DNA from: JBGTBQ01 sp041749275
Lineage (GTDB): Bacteria; Acidobacteriota; Blastocatellia; Pyrinomonadales; Pyrinomonadaceae
Direction of reading: 5' to 3'
NCBI GenBank assembly: GCA_041749275.1
Contig: JBGTBQ010000410.1
Span: 1 to 15,424 of the forward strand
DNA length: 15,424 nt
Shown: piece after piece, positions 1-7,254 of the stretch
Layout of the letters: each line of letters starts with the position of its first letter
Numbering within the stretch: position 1 is the stretch's first letter
Notes under the pieces: generated by a model
What the model was told of the DNA's origin: nothing
Seen by the model: the letters and a program-made list of their open reading frames with translations, nothing else
Databases searched by the model: none
Program-made: the position numbers and the translations under genes

Positions 1-52
1 CACCCATAATGAAAATGATGATCTGCGCGGCGGCTATTACCGAGACCAGTAG
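1..52 (+). CDS. 3' end of a possible upstream gene (partial)
   Basis: From base 2 an open frame reads THNENDDLRGGYYRDQ and stops at TAG (50-52). It is entered from the window edge and has no visible start. The charged, aromatic tail could be the C-terminus of a real protein, but 16 codons are too few to assign a family. The same frame stays open after the TAG to about base 346, through sequence that does not look coding. I see nothing that identifies the product. Confidence 0.2.
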   Translation, partial: THNENDDLRGGYYRDQ

Positions 53-177
53 TTTGCTATCATCCACCTACCGAACAAGGTCGGCGTGTCACTGGTGCTT
101 GCGAGTCCGTCACAGAGTCTGAAGCTGGGGCATGGCGTGGAACCACCCATTGTTGCCATTGAGCACGTAGAGCAGAC

Positions 178-199
178 TCATCATCTGATGATGATTTTT
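178..199 (+). terminator. Weak terminator-like hairpin with T-run
   Basis: A 7-bp perfect stem TCATCAT / ATGATGA (178-184 and 188-194) with a 3-nt CTG loop is followed directly by TTTTT (195-199). The shape is that of an intrinsic terminator for plus-strand transcription entering from the left edge. The stem is A/T-rich and therefore weak. The rest of 53-269 shows no convincing gene or repeat. Confidence 0.3.
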
Positions 200-269
200 C
201 AGACAGCCTCTGAGAACTTATGGCGCAATTGCCGCCTGATTCTGTCCGAACCATTGATATTGCGGACTG

Positions 270-656
270 TCACTTCATGCGCGAGCGGACCCACCCCGCT
301 AACTCATCTTCACTTAGCCGGCCCTCGGCTAGGCGCAGGAACGTGAAGTACTTCTCCTCCTGAGTAGCCTTCAGGTCCGCTCCGTTAATGAGTAAGAAGA
401 TGCGTGCGGCTACCAGCGCCACCCGCTTGTTGCCGTCTATGAAGGGGTGATTACGTGCGATCCCAAAGGCATATGAGGCGGCCAGCGCGGCCAGATCGGG
501 AGGCGGGTCTTTGTAGGCGGCGAGATTCTGCGGTCGCGCCAGCGCTGAGAGCAGCAGCCCTGCGTCGCGGATACCGGGGCTTCCGCCGTGCTCACTGATC
601 TGCCGGCTGTGGACGGCGCATACGGTCTCTTCGAGCAACCAGACGATCTCACTCAT
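270..656 (-). CDS. doc: Doc-type Fic-fold toxin of a type II toxin-antitoxin pair
   Basis: A 128-residue protein with the Fic/Doc signature HPFIDGNKR at residues 70-78, of which H70 is the expected catalytic base. Its length matches Doc (death-on-curing) toxins. Characterised Doc proteins phosphorylate EF-Tu and stop translation in the cytoplasm; the same activity is inferred here. Near the N-terminus, GGSPGIRDAGLLLSALARPQ is also typical of Doc. I place the start at the ATG at 656, seven bases after the antitoxin stop. An upstream in-frame start at 692 would add 12 residues overlapping the antitoxin and is less likely. There is no good Shine-Dalgarno, so translation is probably coupled to the antitoxin gene. 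The active-site motif is complete and no damage is visible. Confidence 0.9.
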   Translation of the reverse strand: MSEIVWLLEETVCAVHSRQISEHGGSPGIRDAGLLLSALARPQNLAAYKDPPPDLAALAASYAFGIARNHPFIDGNKRVALVAARIFLLINGADLKATQEEKYFTFLRLAEGRLSEDELAGWVRSRMK

Positions 657-663
657 CTTCGGC

Positions 664-888
664 TTACTCGGCGAGCTTCCTGAGCGCGTCACGGTCTTCG
701 CGCATCACCCGCTCGGCGGCCTCCATTTGGCTAGCAAACTCCGGGTTGTAGGGCGTCAGCTCAATCCCCTGCTTCGTTTCGATGACGTAGAGGCTGTCAC
801 CCTTGCCAACCCGCAGCCGCTCTAACAGCTCTTTCGGGAGAATCACCCCAACGGAGTTACCTACGGTTGTCACTTTTAGCACTGCCAT
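664..888 (-). CDS. AbrB/SpoVT-type antitoxin paired with Doc
   Basis: A 74-residue protein. The N-terminal half (about residues 1-45) is a swapped-hairpin AbrB/MazE DNA-binding domain, recognisable from VTTVGNSVGVILPKELLERL and VGKGDSLYV. The acidic, helical C-terminal tail (FASQMEAAERVMREDRDAL) is the part expected to bind and silence the toxin. The ATG at 888 is preceded by GAGAGG about nine bases upstream. A longer frame to 927 would run through the apparent -10 box and is rejected. The gene is immediately upstream of doc on the same strand, the usual antitoxin-first order. Pairing of an AbrB-type antitoxin with Doc, instead of Phd, is a recognised combination. It probably represses its own promoter. 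Confidence 0.88.
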   Translation of the reverse strand: MAVLKVTTVGNSVGVILPKELLERLRVGKGDSLYVIETKQGIELTPYNPEFASQMEAAERVMREDRDALRKLAE

Positions 889-915
889 CAATAGTTTACC
901 TCTCAGCCGACGAAC

Positions 916-944
916 ATTATAACCCATGTTATAACACGCGGCTA
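916..944 (-). promoter_or_regulatory. Promoter and candidate operator of the AbrB-Doc operon
   Basis: Read on the minus strand, a perfect -10 box TATAAT (921-916) lies about 28 bases before the antitoxin ATG. A 17-bp spacer separates it from a weak -35 TAGCCG (944-939, three of six consensus bases). The heptamer GTTATAA occurs twice as a direct repeat 12 bp apart (935-929 and 923-917), one copy in the spacer and one covering the -10. Since TTATAA is itself self-complementary, each copy could also seat a dimer. The placement is that of an autorepression operator, which is inferred. Confidence 0.55.
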
Positions 945-1142
945 CCGCTTTTTATTTCTCTGCGGCTCGGCAATCAATCGCCAGCGTCCGAAATGTTTTC
1001 CAATGCGCTCGCTCAAAGTCTCAAGGGCTTGCATCAGTTCAGGGTCTTCGATGGCTTTGCCCAAAAAGTCTGAGGGAGGTGAATAAGCTTCGGTTTGTGG
1101 GCTGGATTCGGATGTTGTCACGAAGATTATTCGTCCCAACAA
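942..1142 (-). CDS. Doubtful short ORF or gene remnant
   Basis: A 66-codon frame that can only start at TTG. Its C-terminal half (LGKAIEDPELMQALETLSER and onward) has protein-like helical composition and may be the end of a broken gene. The N-terminal half lies inside the palindromic element at 1052-1191, so the start is probably accidental. I do not recognise the family and see no ribosome binding site. Confidence 0.18.
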   Translation of the reverse strand: MLGRIIFVTTSESSPQTEAYSPPSDFLGKAIEDPELMQALETLSERIGKHFGRWRLIAEPQRNKKR

Positions 1143-1191
1143 ACAAAGACCGCATCTTATTCGACGCCTTCAGACTTTTTGGGCAAAGCCA
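1052..1191. repeat. Imperfect palindromic element, MITE-like
   Basis: Two 22-base perfect inverted arms (1052-1073 and 1170-1191, outer sequence TGGCTTTGCCCAAAAAGTC) bound a 140-bp segment. Inside, after symmetric 7-nt gaps, a second perfect pair follows (GAATAAG 1081-1087 and CTTATTC 1156-1162). The centre also pairs partly (TTTGTGGG with CCCAACAAA). The whole segment could therefore fold into one long hairpin. No transposase is encoded inside and no flanking target duplication is obvious. It ends 44 bases before the methyltransferase start. A MITE or other non-autonomous element is most likely; a structured 5' RNA for the downstream gene is the alternative. Confidence 0.6.
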
Positions 1192-1234
1192 CAGCAGGTG
1201 ACTAGAAGCGACACAAATAGCAAAGGACTTACCA

Positions 1235-2200
1235 ATGACAGACATTGAGACCATTCTCCCCGGACTCATGGCCCGGAACCCCGCAGCGCTGGAAGCTACC
1301 AAGGAGTGCATTGCACAAGTCTTGTATGGGAGAGAGACGATTGTTGAGTATCGTGAGCGTCAGGTCGAACCTGATCGGACGATTCAGAACCTTCACGTGG
1401 AGTACACCCCTTGGAATTGGAGTCGCGCCGGCCTCGAACGAAGAGTGGTCGAAAGCTGGCTCATCACGATGGAACATGAACGTGATGAGATCCGCCTAGA
1501 GCGAATAGTTCAAGGCGTACTCTCCGGGACAGGACTCGTAGGCATCGATAAAGACCCCAACGCGCTGGGTCTCCATCCGCTCGCCCTACCGAGCCCGCTT
1601 GCGACCGAGTTCTCCTTCATTCAACAGATTCGGGGTTGGTTCACGTTCGACGACTATGTCCACTTCACCCTGAGTCTGGAGCTTCAAAGCCACATGGGGC
1701 TTGTCGGTGACATACTCGAAATAGGTTGCTACCACGGGCGCTCCACCTGCGTTCTCGCCGGACACCTGTGCAAAGGCGAGCGGCTCGTGATCTGCGACAT
1801 CTTCGGGGGGGATTCGGGGGAACAGTACAGTGATCCGGCGACGGTGGACACTGTACGTCGCTCCGTCCTCTCCTTCGTGCCCGCCCTTGAGCCCGAGCAA
1901 CTCGATTTTCGTGAGTGCCGAAGTGACCAGCTTAAACTCACGGAAAACGACAAATTTCGCTTCGTTCACGTGGACGGGGCTCACGAAAGGTCTGTCGCCC
2001 TGCACGACATCCGTCTGGCCGCACGCCACTTGACGGACCGCGGGATCGTGGTCATCGACGACTACCAGCACTGCAACTTTCCTGGAGTCTCACTCGCCGT
2101 CGAGGAGTTCCTTGAAACTTCCCCTGACTTTTGTGTCCTTTTCGATCTGAACCGGCGTGAAGAAGAGGGGCGAAAGATCTACCTGTGCAGAGGCAAGTAA
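1235..2200 (+). CDS. Class I SAM-dependent methyltransferase (Methyltransf_24 type)
   Basis: A 321-residue cytosolic protein with a Rossmann methyltransferase domain in about residues 130-318. The SAM-binding loop is DILEIGCYHGRST (159-171), the post-I acidic residue is D188 in VICDIF, HVDGAH (245-250) forms the core strand and VVIDDY (272-277) follows, as in the CmcI/TylF-like Methyltransf_24 group. These enzymes usually O-methylate small molecules or sugars, but the acceptor cannot be read from sequence. Residues 1-125 form an extra N-terminal region I do not recognise. ATG 1235 has AAAGGA a few bases upstream. The downstream oxidase is 292 nt away, so co-transcription is uncertain. Confidence 0.8.
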   Translation: MTDIETILPGLMARNPAALEATKECIAQVLYGRETIVEYRERQVEPDRTIQNLHVEYTPWNWSRAGLERRVVESWLITMEHERDEIRLERIVQGVLSGTGLVGIDKDPNALGLHPLALPSPLATEFSFIQQIRGWFTFDDYVHFTLSLELQSHMGLVGDILEIGCYHGRSTCVLAGHLCKGERLVICDIFGGDSGEQYSDPATVDTVRRSVLSFVPALEPEQLDFRECRSDQLKLTENDKFRFVHVDGAHERSVALHDIRLAARHLTDRGIVVIDDYQHCNFPGVSLAVEEFLETSPDFCVLFDLNRREEEGRKIYLCRGK

Positions 2201-2255
2201 CCCCGGGACAGGCATCCGAATGTGTGCAAGGCTGATATCATCATCAGGTCTGATT

Positions 2256-2378
2256 TAGGCAATCCGGTAGTGGCTTGGTTATATTGGGGATTGAAAAATG
2301 GCACACGATTTAGCGCCCGCCGCGCTTGGCGGCCACCAAATCTTGCGTGACAATTGAATCCCCAAATATAGGCAATCC
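2256..2378. repeat. Palindromic element flanked by a 10-bp direct repeat
   Basis: TAGGCAATCC occurs at 2256-2265 and again at 2369-2378. Between them, 2280-2370 forms an imperfect palindrome: TATATTGGGGATT pairs with the complement of AATCCCCAAATATA, and the arms continue with interruptions (CACACGATTTAGCG against CGCAAGATTTGGT) to a GC-rich tip, CGCC/GGCG. No protein is encoded. The form is that of a small non-autonomous mobile element with a target duplication, or a long structured RNA. It fills most of the gap before the FAD oxidase gene. The arms differ in sequence from those of the palindrome at 1052-1191. Confidence 0.55.
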
Positions 2379-2492
2379 CTTTCGATATAAGTCTTGCCAT
2401 ATTTCTTTCCAGACTATATTCTCCCTTCGCTATCCGCACTTAACCGAGCGCCTCGCGCGCTCCTACACCCATAGAAATAGACCAGAGGCGAT

Positions 2493-4259
2493 ATGACGAC
2501 ACAAGTACCGAACAATTTTCCGCCCGGTGTGGAAATCGATCAGGAGACCTTTCAGAATTGGGCGCTGGCAATTACAGTCCCTAATCTATGGACGTGCTAC
2601 CCCAACTCGGAAGACCAAGTCGTAGAGGTGTGCAACTGGGCCGCGCAGCAGGGCTATACGGTTCGCCCGCGCGGCATCATGCACGGCTGGTCGCCGACGA
2701 CTGTGGCGGCGGACACGACTCCCGGCGCGAAGATACTATTGGTTGACCTCACGAAATGTTTGACGCGGATGACTTTCATTCCGGCGACAGACTCGCAGTC
2801 GGCAAGCGTTCAGGTTCAAACCGGCGCGACCATGGAGAACCTGCTCACCTATCTAGAAACCGCGGCTGGCCCCGACAAACTCGGCTACAGCTTTCCACAC
2901 GCTCCCGCGCCCGGACATCTCACCGTGGGCGGCGTCCTGGCGATTAACGCCCACGGCAGCGCCATCCCCTCCGAGAACGAGAACTTCAATTGCAGCTACG
3001 GCTCGCTGAGCAACCAGATTCTTTCCTTCAAGGCCGTCGTCACAGACCCGGACTCTCCCACGCCGGACGCCTACACGCTCAAGACTTTCAACCGCGGAGA
3101 CACGGACGCCAAAGCGTTTCTGGCACATCTCGGTCGGGCCTTCATCGTGGAAGCCACTTTGCAGGTCATCGAAAACTACTACCTGCGCTGCATCAGCTAC
3201 ACGGACCTGACGAGCGACGTGCTATTCGCGGCCCCGACCGCCGAGACTCCGCTTCCGCCGCAAAGCCTTGCCTCCTTCCTCGAACAGGACGGGCGCATCG
3301 AAGCCATCTGGTTCCCCTACACTTGGGAGGCGCCGAAATCCCCAACGTGGCCTCACTTCCCGATCTGGCTTCCGTCAACTCCTCTCCCGTGGTTTAAAGT
3401 CTGGAGCGTCAGCCCGACTCAACCGTCCGGGTCGAGGAAGGTGGATAAGCCCTACAACTATGTGTTCTCCGACAACCTCCCGGATGTGGTCACGAATATG
3501 GTCAGGGCTATCACCAGCTTCGGCGGTGGCTTCTTGACGCCCGGCTTCGGCCAGTTGATGCAGAGCGTGTCCATTAGCGGATTGACCGGCACGGGCATTT
3601 TTGGGATGCTTCAGCCTACCAACGACATCTGGGGACTGTCGAAGAACACCCTGCTTTACGTAAAGGACTCGACGCTGCGCGTGACGGCCAACGGCTACGC
3701 CGTTCAGATGAAGAAGGCTGACGTACAGCAGGCCGTCCACGACTTCGCCACGAAGTACGTCGAAATGGTCAACGCCTACGCGTTGAATGGGCAGTACCCC
3801 ACCAACTCCCCGCTGGAAATCCGCGTGACCAGCCTCGACGACCCGGCTCAGGTCGGTGTTCCCGCGGGAACGACAGCCGAAAGCCCGGTCATCTCCGCCC
3901 TCAGCTACGACGAGGAAGCCAAGAACAACAACTGGGACGTTGCCGTGTGGTTCGACGTTCTGACTCTGCCGGGCACTCCTCACAGCGACGACTTTTATCA
4001 GGAGCTTGAAGAGTGGATTCAAAACCGCTTCAACGGAGCTGCGGGCCGTCCGATGCCGGAATGGTCGAAGGGTTGGGCTTACACGACAAATGGCCCGTGG
4101 ACAAATAGCGCTTACATGGAATCCCTCCGTCAGATGCTCACGACCGGTCGCACCGATGAGGATAACTGGAATTACGAGGTCGCGACCTTAGCCAAGTACG
4201 ACAAGTCCAACTTGTTCACCAACGAACTTCTCGGCATGCTATTTACGACCACAACGTAG
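2493..4259 (+). CDS. FAD-dependent oxidase, type II cholesterol oxidase-like (VAO family)
   Basis: A 588-residue flavoprotein. Residues about 30-230 are a PCMH/VAO FAD-binding domain: RPRGIMHGWSP carries H64, aligned with the histidine covalently bound to FAD in Brevibacterium type II cholesterol oxidase, and VGGVLAINAHGSA (145-157) is the second FAD-contact segment. Residues about 235-580 match the cholesterol-oxidase substrate-binding domain, with E270 (in EAIWFP) and the E442-x-R444 pair corresponding to known active-site Glu/Arg residues. The family oxidises 3-beta-hydroxysterols with O2, giving the ketone and H2O2. No signal peptide is visible, unlike secreted actinobacterial enzymes, so it is probably cytosolic or uses another alcohol. 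ATG 2493 has AGAGG upstream. It is followed by a strong hairpin. Confidence 0.85.
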   Translation: MTTQVPNNFPPGVEIDQETFQNWALAITVPNLWTCYPNSEDQVVEVCNWAAQQGYTVRPRGIMHGWSPTTVAADTTPGAKILLVDLTKCLTRMTFIPATDSQSASVQVQTGATMENLLTYLETAAGPDKLGYSFPHAPAPGHLTVGGVLAINAHGSAIPSENENFNCSYGSLSNQILSFKAVVTDPDSPTPDAYTLKTFNRGDTDAKAFLAHLGRAFIVEATLQVIENYYLRCISYTDLTSDVLFAAPTAETPLPPQSLASFLEQDGRIEAIWFPYTWEAPKSPTWPHFPIWLPSTPLPWFKVWSVSPTQPSGSRKVDKPYNYVFSDNLPDVVTNMVRAITSFGGGFLTPGFGQLMQSVSISGLTGTGIFGMLQPTNDIWGLSKNTLLYVKDSTLRVTANGYAVQMKKADVQQAVHDFATKYVEMVNAYALNGQYPTNSPLEIRVTSLDDPAQVGVPAGTTAESPVISALSYDEEAKNNNWDVAVWFDVLTLPGTPHSDDFYQELEEWIQNRFNGAAGRPMPEWSKGWAYTTNGPWTNSAYMESLRQMLTTGRTDEDNWNYEVATLAKYDKSNLFTNELLGMLFTTTT

Positions 4260-4265
4260 CTCGGA

Positions 4266-4293
4266 CGGGAGGCAACTGAAGGGTTGCCTCCCG
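4266..4293. terminator. Strong terminator-like hairpin after the FAD oxidase
   Basis: A perfect 11-bp stem, CGGGAGGCAAC (4266-4276) against GTTGCCTCCCG (4283-4293), with a 6-nt loop, begins six bases after the oxidase stop codon. No T-run follows, so it may act as a Rho-assisted terminator or an mRNA 3' stabiliser. Its position supports separate transcription of the oxidase and the downstream amidohydrolase. Confidence 0.6.
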
Positions 4294-4337
4294 CGACCAG
4301 CCCCGGTGAGTAATTCAAGAGAGAGCAGATATGTTTG

Positions 4338-4357
4338 ACGGCACCTGTTCGTGCCGT
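4338..4357. repeat. Short hairpin in the oxidase-amidohydrolase gap
   Basis: ACGGCAC (4338-4344) and GTGCCGT (4351-4357) form a perfect 7-bp stem with a 6-nt loop CTGTTC, in the 266-nt gap upstream of the amidohydrolase. It could be a regulator half-site pair or a leader RNA structure. The rest of the gap shows no gene and no clear promoter. Confidence 0.35.
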
Positions 4358-4525
4358 GAATCATCAACTCTCTTCCAGACCTGTGATAAGGAGACACCCA
4401 ACGTCTGTGAACAACTGGTTCTTTTCTCCGAGGCCGAACCATGCGGCGCGGCTGCGCCTTTACTCTTTCCCTGACGCGGGATGTCTCTAACCATTGGCAT
4501 TGGCTTCAACTTGGGGAGAATAGCG

Positions 4526-5677
4526 ATGCTCGACATGGATCAGTTTCACGGTCGTCTCAACGATGTTGACCACCACATCCAACCGGCGGTCGACAATTAC
4601 GAGGAGGTTGGCGGCGAGGCTGGACGCCAGGTCGCCAACGGTCTCCAAGACAGGTACGGACTCCACCCCCAAGAGGCCGCGCTCAAAATAAATCACCTGC
4701 TGGGGAAGGAGAGTTCCGAGTTTACCCACGAGACGGTCTGGAACATCAAGGGCGCCGCGGCCCCCGGAGCGTACTCGTCGGAGGGGCGCCTCAAGACGCT
4801 GGATGTCATGGGTGTTCGCCGCGCCCTGATCTTCGCGGATCCGTCAATCATGATGTACGGCCTTGCACCAACCGAACTCGGCGTCCCGACCATGCGCCAC
4901 TGGAACGACTTCGCGTTGAACTACAACGACCGCGACCGGGATCGTCTGCGCGTGGCGGCGATCCTCAACACGTGGGACATCGACATCGCCACCGCAGAGG
5001 TGAAGCGGGTACTCAACGCGGGTGTCAAGGCTTTCGTGCTGGCCAGCTCCGTGGCTCCCGGCGATAAGTCGCCAGCCGACACTGGCATGGACCCCGTCTG
5101 GGCCATGCTGTCTGAAGCGAACGTTCCGGCTCTGCTCCACATCGGCGGCGAGCGTGGCTTCCTGGCCTCTGACGCCTGGCCCCGAGGCATCCCTGCGCTG
5201 GAGTTCGAGCCGATACCGTTCACGGAAGGGATCAACGCATATGCCTTCTCCACCTTCCACTTCGCTCCCCAGCACTTCATCTCTATGCTGGTGCTCGGCG
5301 GAGTCTTCGAGCGTTTCCCGAACCTCCGGTTCGGAGCCATCGAGGTCGGTGCGGGTTGGTTGGGTCCCCTTGCGGAGCGCCTCGACCTCATCGGAGCCCT
5401 TTACGCGCGGCGATTCGCCACCGTGCTCTCGATGAAGCCCTCCGAATACATCCGTCGGAACATCCGCGTCAGCCCCTTCTTCTTTGAGCCCGTGGCGCTC
5501 TACATCGAACGCCATGGCCTTGAGGAATGCTATTGCTACTCAAGCGACTTCCCCCACCCCGAAGGGGGCTTTGCGCCGATTGAAGACTTCAACAAGGAGA
5601 TTTCCAGACTCGGCCAGAATACCGCCGAGAAGTTCTTTGTCTCGAACGCCGAATGGCTGCTCCCTGCGCTCACCTGA
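4526..5677 (+). CDS. Amidohydrolase-2 family metal-dependent hydrolase or decarboxylase
   Basis: A 383-residue TIM-barrel metalloenzyme of the amidohydrolase-related (ACMSD/LigW-like) group. Visible metal and active-site landmarks are the N-terminal D-x-D-x-H (D13-V-D15-H-H17), H205 in LLHIGGERG, the strand-6/7 segment FGAIEVGAGWLG (E273), and D341 in SSDFPHPEGG near the C-terminus. Members decarboxylate aromatic or enol acids or hydrolyse C-C or C-N bonds; the substrate here is unknown. I chose the ATG at 4526 because GGGGAG lies eight bases upstream. The in-frame ATG at 4481 has no ribosome binding site and adds 15 unconserved-looking residues. It stands 179 nt before the glycosyltransferase on the same strand. 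Confidence 0.82.
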   Translation: MLDMDQFHGRLNDVDHHIQPAVDNYEEVGGEAGRQVANGLQDRYGLHPQEAALKINHLLGKESSEFTHETVWNIKGAAAPGAYSSEGRLKTLDVMGVRRALIFADPSIMMYGLAPTELGVPTMRHWNDFALNYNDRDRDRLRVAAILNTWDIDIATAEVKRVLNAGVKAFVLASSVAPGDKSPADTGMDPVWAMLSEANVPALLHIGGERGFLASDAWPRGIPALEFEPIPFTEGINAYAFSTFHFAPQHFISMLVLGGVFERFPNLRFGAIEVGAGWLGPLAERLDLIGALYARRFATVLSMKPSEYIRRNIRVSPFFFEPVALYIERHGLEECYCYSSDFPHPEGGFAPIEDFNKEISRLGQNTAEKFFVSNAEWLLPALT

Positions 5678-5856
5678 ATCGGTGCCGCGAGCGCGAGGCG
5701 CCCAACTCCCCCAATCTGTTGCTGGAAAGTCGGAGATGAACCGGCTAGGGCGTGGGCAGACGCACAGGCACGGTCGGGTCGCGGAGTGGTCAAAGCGTAG
5801 TACGATTGACTGGCAAACGCCGGCTGTTGCGGAAGGGCCACGTCGAAGACACGAGC

Positions 5857-7113
5857 ATGCACGTGATTTTGGTGACGATCGGCTCCCGCGGCGACATCTT
5901 CCCCTTCATTGGACTGGGACGGGCGCTGCAAGCATGGGGGTGCTCGGTCCACTTCATTACCTCCGGCAACTACCAGACCGCCGTCACCAAAGCGGGATTG
6001 CGATTCATCGAACTCTGTGATGCGGCCACATATGACTCAGTTCGAGATTTGCTCGAACACATCCCCGCCCAGAGAAGCAAGATGACGCCGATGCAGTGGG
6101 AGGCTGCGCACGCCTTTCTTTCAATGACCCCCGAGGGCGTCTATCGGCTCATCGAAGCGAATCATGTTTCCGGGAAGACGATTCTGGCGGCGTCGGACAT
6201 GTTCCTGAATGGCGCCGGCGGGCTGGCATGGGAGAAGCTCGGCATCCCCTTCGTGGCAGTTCGGCACAACGCCGGAACGATGCACGACCTGACGCCACGT
6301 CTGCCCCGCGTGGGACACGCCGCCGAAATGTGGTTCAGGAACTTAGCGATAAGACGCCACTGGCCAATGCGCGAAAGCGAGTTCCGATACCAGCATTTGC
6401 GGACCGAGCTCGGGTTGGGGCCACACAGGAACTTGGTGAAAGCGTACTGGTACTCCGGGCAGCTCAACGTGGCGTTGTTCCCGGCATGGTTCGCGCCTTG
6501 GTTCCGCGGGCAGTTGCCGAATACGATCTTCACGAACTTTCCGCTCTACGAAACCATCGACGCGGAAGGCTTGCCGGAGAAACTTGATTCGTTCCTGAGC
6601 CGGGGCGCGCCGCCGCTCGTTTTCACCTACGCATCATGGCTCACGAATGTCGAACGATACTTCAGCGCTTCCAGGGACGCCTGCCGCGCGCTGGGACTGC
6701 GCGGCGTCTTCCTTTCGGAACACGCGCCGGCGTTCGATGAAGATGGTGACTCCGCGATCATTAGTCTGCCTTACGCTTCGTTGAAACTGCTCCTGCCCCG
6801 TGCGAAGGCGTTGATCCACCACGGCGGCATCGGTACGGTCGCCCGCTCGCTGGCGGAGGGAACGCCCCAACTCATCGTGCCATGGGTGGACGATCAGCCG
6901 TTCAACGGCAAGACCATACATAGCTTGGGTGCCGGTCTCTCGATCTCGCATGACCTCTACCAACGCGACCCAGTGCGTGCACTGAAGCCGCTTATCGAGT
7001 CGCAAGCTATCGGAGAGACATGTCGAAAGCTGTCACAACAAATGCCGGGAGAGCCTGACTTTCGTGAAGTCGCCCAACGGTTCGAAGGTCTTTTGAAAGC
7101 TAGTGGATTGTAA
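5857..7113 (+). CDS. UGT-like glycosyltransferase (GT1/GT28 fold, sterol glucosyltransferase-like)
   Basis: A 418-residue GT-B enzyme. The N-terminal acceptor domain opens with MHVILVTIGSRGDIFPFIGL (residues 1-20), the G-S/T-RGD-P motif of sterol glucosyltransferases and antibiotic glycosyltransferases. The C-terminal donor domain has HHGGIGT (321-327) followed by EGTPQLIVPWVDDQPFN (334-350), in which the acidic residue and Gln contact the sugar of a nucleotide-sugar donor. It is expected to glycosylate a small lipophilic acceptor in the cytosol. ATG 5857 starts exactly at the conserved first strand; a start at 5752 would add 35 basic, non-family residues. The ribosome binding site is poor. 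Proximity to the cholesterol-oxidase-like gene makes a sterol-like acceptor thinkable but unproven. Confidence 0.83.
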   Translation: MHVILVTIGSRGDIFPFIGLGRALQAWGCSVHFITSGNYQTAVTKAGLRFIELCDAATYDSVRDLLEHIPAQRSKMTPMQWEAAHAFLSMTPEGVYRLIEANHVSGKTILAASDMFLNGAGGLAWEKLGIPFVAVRHNAGTMHDLTPRLPRVGHAAEMWFRNLAIRRHWPMRESEFRYQHLRTELGLGPHRNLVKAYWYSGQLNVALFPAWFAPWFRGQLPNTIFTNFPLYETIDAEGLPEKLDSFLSRGAPPLVFTYASWLTNVERYFSASRDACRALGLRGVFLSEHAPAFDEDGDSAIISLPYASLKLLLPRAKALIHHGGIGTVARSLAEGTPQLIVPWVDDQPFNGKTIHSLGAGLSISHDLYQRDPVRALKPLIESQAIGETCRKLSQQMPGEPDFREVAQRFEGLLKASGL

Positions 7114-7132
7114 CCACCCACGGGAGTACCCC

Positions 7133-7167
7133 AACTGGCGGCGATCCGGATCGCGTCGCCGCCGGTT
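7133..7167. terminator. GC-rich hairpin after the glycosyltransferase
   Basis: AACTGGCGGCGA (7133-7144) pairs with TCGCCGCCGGTT (7156-7167): 12 bp with one G-U wobble and an 11-nt loop, starting 19 bases after the stop codon. A 14-bp perfect palindrome, GCGATCCGGATCGC (7141-7154), overlaps it and offers an alternative fold. No T-run follows. It is likely a transcription end or 3' stabiliser for the glycosyltransferase mRNA. No gene is recognisable from 7168 to 7254. Confidence 0.45.
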
Positions 7168-7254
7168 GCGCGTGCGGATCGAGCGCACCGAGCCGGCGAT
7201 GCTCAAGGATGCAGTCGATCACGCGCGGCTCCGAACAATAATCAAAGCCCGGAT

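Noticed and set aside
86..346. Plus-strand open frame of 86 codons before doc
   Set aside because: It overlaps the well-supported doc gene on the other strand, has no ribosome binding site and no protein-family character.
664..927. Longer antitoxin start at 927
   Set aside because: The extra 13 codons run through the apparent -10 box and GTTATAA repeat; the AbrB domain begins at the 888 start, which has its own ribosome binding site.
2280..2370. Retron-like msr/msd RNA reading of the palindrome
   Set aside because: A long imperfect hairpin with flanking repeats suggested it, but no reverse transcriptase is encoded nearby.
3375..4022. Minus-strand 215-codon frame inside the FAD oxidase
   Set aside because: It is an antisense shadow of a gene with clear domain matches; high G+C at third positions keeps the opposite frame open.
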